This document shows positions 62,485 to 64,000 of a stretch of 64,000 bases of DNA, in pieces. The DNA is from Azospirillum canadense (GTDB taxonomy: Bacteria > Pseudomonadota > Alphaproteobacteria > Azospirillales > Azospirillaceae): contig NZ_JAOQNG010000001.1 in NCBI RefSeq assembly GCF_025961225.1, positions 2,638,001 to 2,702,000 of the forward strand, written 5' to 3'. The notes below the pieces were generated by a model. That model was given only the letters and a program-made list of their open reading frames with translations. It was not told where the DNA came from and searched no databases. The position numbers were made by a program, and so were the translations under genes. Within the stretch, counting starts at the first letter, position 1. Every line of letters begins with the position of its first letter.

Positions 62485-63303
62485 ATGGCCGAACGCAAAA
62501 CCAGGAAGGGCATGAGGGACGCGGGCGCGCCGGCGGGCATCGCCGGCGCGGATCTGTTTGGGTTGGACCTGGACCCGCCGGACTCCGACACCCCCGAGCC
62601 CGGCACCAGAACGGACGAGGCCCATTACCAGGGGCACCGGGCGCGGCTCTACAGCCGGTTCCTGGAGGGCGGGCCGGACGCGCTTCAGGACCATGAGTTG
62701 CTGGAGATGATCCTCTTCGCGGTCAACCCGCGCCGCGACGTGAAGCCGCTCGCCAAGGCCCTGATCCGGGAGTTCGGGGACCTATGGACCGTCGTCAACG
62801 CGCCGCCGGAGCGGCTGCGCGGCTGCAATGTCGATGGCGTGTCGCTGGCGTCGGACAAGGCGGTCGCCATGATCCGGGTGGTCGGGGCGGCGGGGCTGCG
62901 CGGCATGCGGCAGCGGGTGATGAACCGGCCGGTCCTGGCCTCCTGGCAGGCGCTTCTGGACTATTGCACCGCCGCCATGGCGCACAAGCCGACGGAGCAG
63001 TTCCGCCTGCTGTTCCTCGACCGCAAGAACAAACTGATCGCCGACGAGGTGCAGCAGACCGGCACCGTGGACCACACGCCGGTCTACCCGCGCGAGGTCG
63101 TGAAGCGCGCGCTGGAACTGTCGGCCAGCGCCATCATCCTGGTGCACAACCACCCCTCGGGCGACCCGACGCCCAGCCGCGCCGACATCGAAATGACCAA
63201 GGAGATCGTGCGCGCCGCCCACGCCGTCGGCGTCATGGTGCACGACCACGTCATCGTCGGCCGCGGCAAGCACGCGAGCTTCAAGGCGCAGGGGCTGATG
63301 TAG
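62485..63303 (+). CDS. radC: RadC/MPN family protein
   Basis: 272 residues. A disordered, acidic start of about 45 residues precedes UPF0758 blocks: GHRARLYSRFLEGGPDALQD, HELLEMILFAVNPRRDVKPLA (helix-hairpin-helix-like), then a JAB/MPN metalloprotease-like core with FLDRKNKLIADEVQQTGTVDH and the JAMM motif HNHPSGDPTPSRAD. Its function is still disputed. It closes the sfsA-map-radC row and is convergent with the EAL gene. Confidence 0.95.
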   Translation: MAERKTRKGMRDAGAPAGIAGADLFGLDLDPPDSDTPEPGTRTDEAHYQGHRARLYSRFLEGGPDALQDHELLEMILFAVNPRRDVKPLAKALIREFGDLWTVVNAPPERLRGCNVDGVSLASDKAVAMIRVVGAAGLRGMRQRVMNRPVLASWQALLDYCTAAMAHKPTEQFRLLFLDRKNKLIADEVQQTGTVDHTPVYPREVVKRALELSASAIILVHNHPSGDPTPSRADIEMTKEIVRAAHAVGVMVHDHVIVGRGKHASFKAQGLM

Positions 63304-63327
63304 GGACATCGAGGGGAAGCCGGCCCC

Positions 63328-64000
63328 TCACCCCACGGGCTCGTCCAGCGCCGACTCCACCATGTCCTTGTGCTCGCCGATGAAGGTCACCAGGTCGCGG
63401 AAGGGCATCGGGCGGGCGAGCAGGTAGCCCTGGATCTGGTCGCAGCCGAGGCGGGCGAGGAAGCCGAACTGCTCCTCCGTCTCCACGCCCTCGGCGATGG
63501 TCTGCATGTTCAACGAGCGGGCCATGCCGATGATCGCCTCGGTGATGGCGCCGCCGTCCGAGCCGTCGGTCAGGCCCAGCACAAAGGACCGGTCGATCTT
63601 CAGTTTGTCGACGCGGAACCGCTTCAGGTAGCTGAGGCTGGAATAGCCGGTTCCGAAATCGTCGATGGCAAGCGCCACCCCCATTTCGCGCAGGCGGGCG
63701 AAGGCGGTGGCGACCATGTCGGAGTCGTCCATCAGGACGCTCTCCGTCACCTCCAGTTCCAGGCACTCCGGCGGCAGGTCGTAGGCAGCCAGCCAGAAGG
63801 CGACCCGGTCGGCCAGGCCCGGCCGGCGCATCTGGACCGCCGACAGGTTGATGGCGATCAGCAGGCGGTGGCCCTGGGCGTGCAGCTCCGCCGCGCGGCG
63901 GCAGGCCTCCCCCAGCACCCAGTCGCCGAGCTGGACGATCAGGCCGGTGTCCTCCGCCACCGGGATGAACTGGCCGGGCGGCACCAGCTGCCCATCGCGG
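63328..64000 (-). CDS. EAL-domain c-di-GMP phosphodiesterase, N-terminal part outside window
   Basis: The frame is open to the window edge (last codons Arg-Asp-Gly-Gln-Leu-Val), so only the C-terminal 223 residues are visible. They cover the later EAL motifs: PGQFIPVAEDTGLIVQLGDWV, AINLSAVQM (Asn-Leu-Ser), LELEVTESVLM (Glu), ALAIDDFGTGYSSLSYLKR (the D-D-F-G-T-G-Y-S-S loop), KLKIDRSFV (Lys), QTIAEGVETEEQ (Glu) and DQIQGYLLARPM (Gln). All catalytic residues in this part are intact, so an active enzyme is likely. The E-A-L motif itself and any PAS or GGDEF domains lie beyond 64000. Confidence 0.93.
   Translation of the reverse strand, partial: RDGQLVPPGQFIPVAEDTGLIVQLGDWVLGEACRRAAELHAQGHRLLIAINLSAVQMRRPGLADRVAFWLAAYDLPPECLELEVTESVLMDDSDMVATAFARLREMGVALAIDDFGTGYSSLSYLKRFRVDKLKIDRSFVLGLTDGSDGGAITEAIIGMARSLNMQTIAEGVETEEQFGFLARLGCDQIQGYLLARPMPFRDLVTFIGEHKDMVESALDEPVG

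Overview
The window is high-GC DNA (strong G/C preference at third codon positions) from an alphaproteobacterium, most likely Rhodospirillales and Azospirillum-like. The signs are a class I lysyl-tRNA synthetase, an sdhCDAB operon, an mdh-sucC-sucD-sucA-sucB run, the sfsA-map-radC order, DUF2336 and EAL proteins, and many TTG/GTG starts with clear Shine-Dalgarno sites. The genus is inferred from memory of gene order and protein character, not from a search.

Layout. 1-4 kb: the edge of a prophage or prophage remnant on the minus strand (Bbp19-like protein, T7-type portal/head-tail connector, a Pro/Ala-rich protein, a possible permuted NlpC/P60-like protein and a conserved alphaproteobacterial phage protein), facing a divergent S24/XRE repressor. 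4-6.5 kb: a protein with a histone-H1-like tail and a branched-chain aminotransferase. 6.6-10 kb: sdhCDAB (minus). 10.6-11 kb: a small protein of unassigned family with a HAE ... PC-x8-C deaminase-like zinc signature. 11.1-25.1 kb: housekeeping and accessory genes (asd, a beta-hydroxyacid dehydrogenase, TerB-like protein, AEC permease, DinG-type helicase, mtgA, an HxlR-controlled methyltransferase/membrane protein pair, SMR pump, lysK), a candidate 75-nt small RNA and a DUF2336 protein. 25.3-33 kb: mdh-sucCDAB, with hairpins between genes and no lpd at the end. 33-40.6 kb: purD/xseA divergent pair, pyrC-ykgJ, hisS, an acyltransferase. 41-47 kb: a very large divergent class A penicillin-binding protein, a dienelactone-hydrolase-type secreted enzyme, and an overlapping 2OG-Fe(II) oxygenase/sulfotransferase pair.

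48-59 kb is the richest accessory stretch. An ECF sigma/anti-sigma pair faces a Tat-type exported phosphoesterase and a cupredoxin. A short exported protein with three curlin-like repeats and a response regulator follow. Then comes a seven-gene minus-strand run: DUF2946-like protein, YcnI, ExbB, ExbD, TonB, a second DUF2946-like protein and a TonB-dependent receptor. YcnI, the Cys/His-rich small proteins and the nearby cupredoxin point to copper acquisition or handling, although the receptor plug looks FecA-like.

59-64 kb: tRNA-Leu(UAA), small membrane proteins, a CinA-type protein, sfsA-map-radC, and the C-terminal half of an EAL-domain phosphodiesterase cut by the window edge. The TCA genes (sdhCDAB, mdh, sucCDAB) cover succinyl-CoA synthetase, the E1/E2 parts of 2-oxoglutarate dehydrogenase, succinate dehydrogenase and malate dehydrogenase. 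E3 (lpd) must lie elsewhere.
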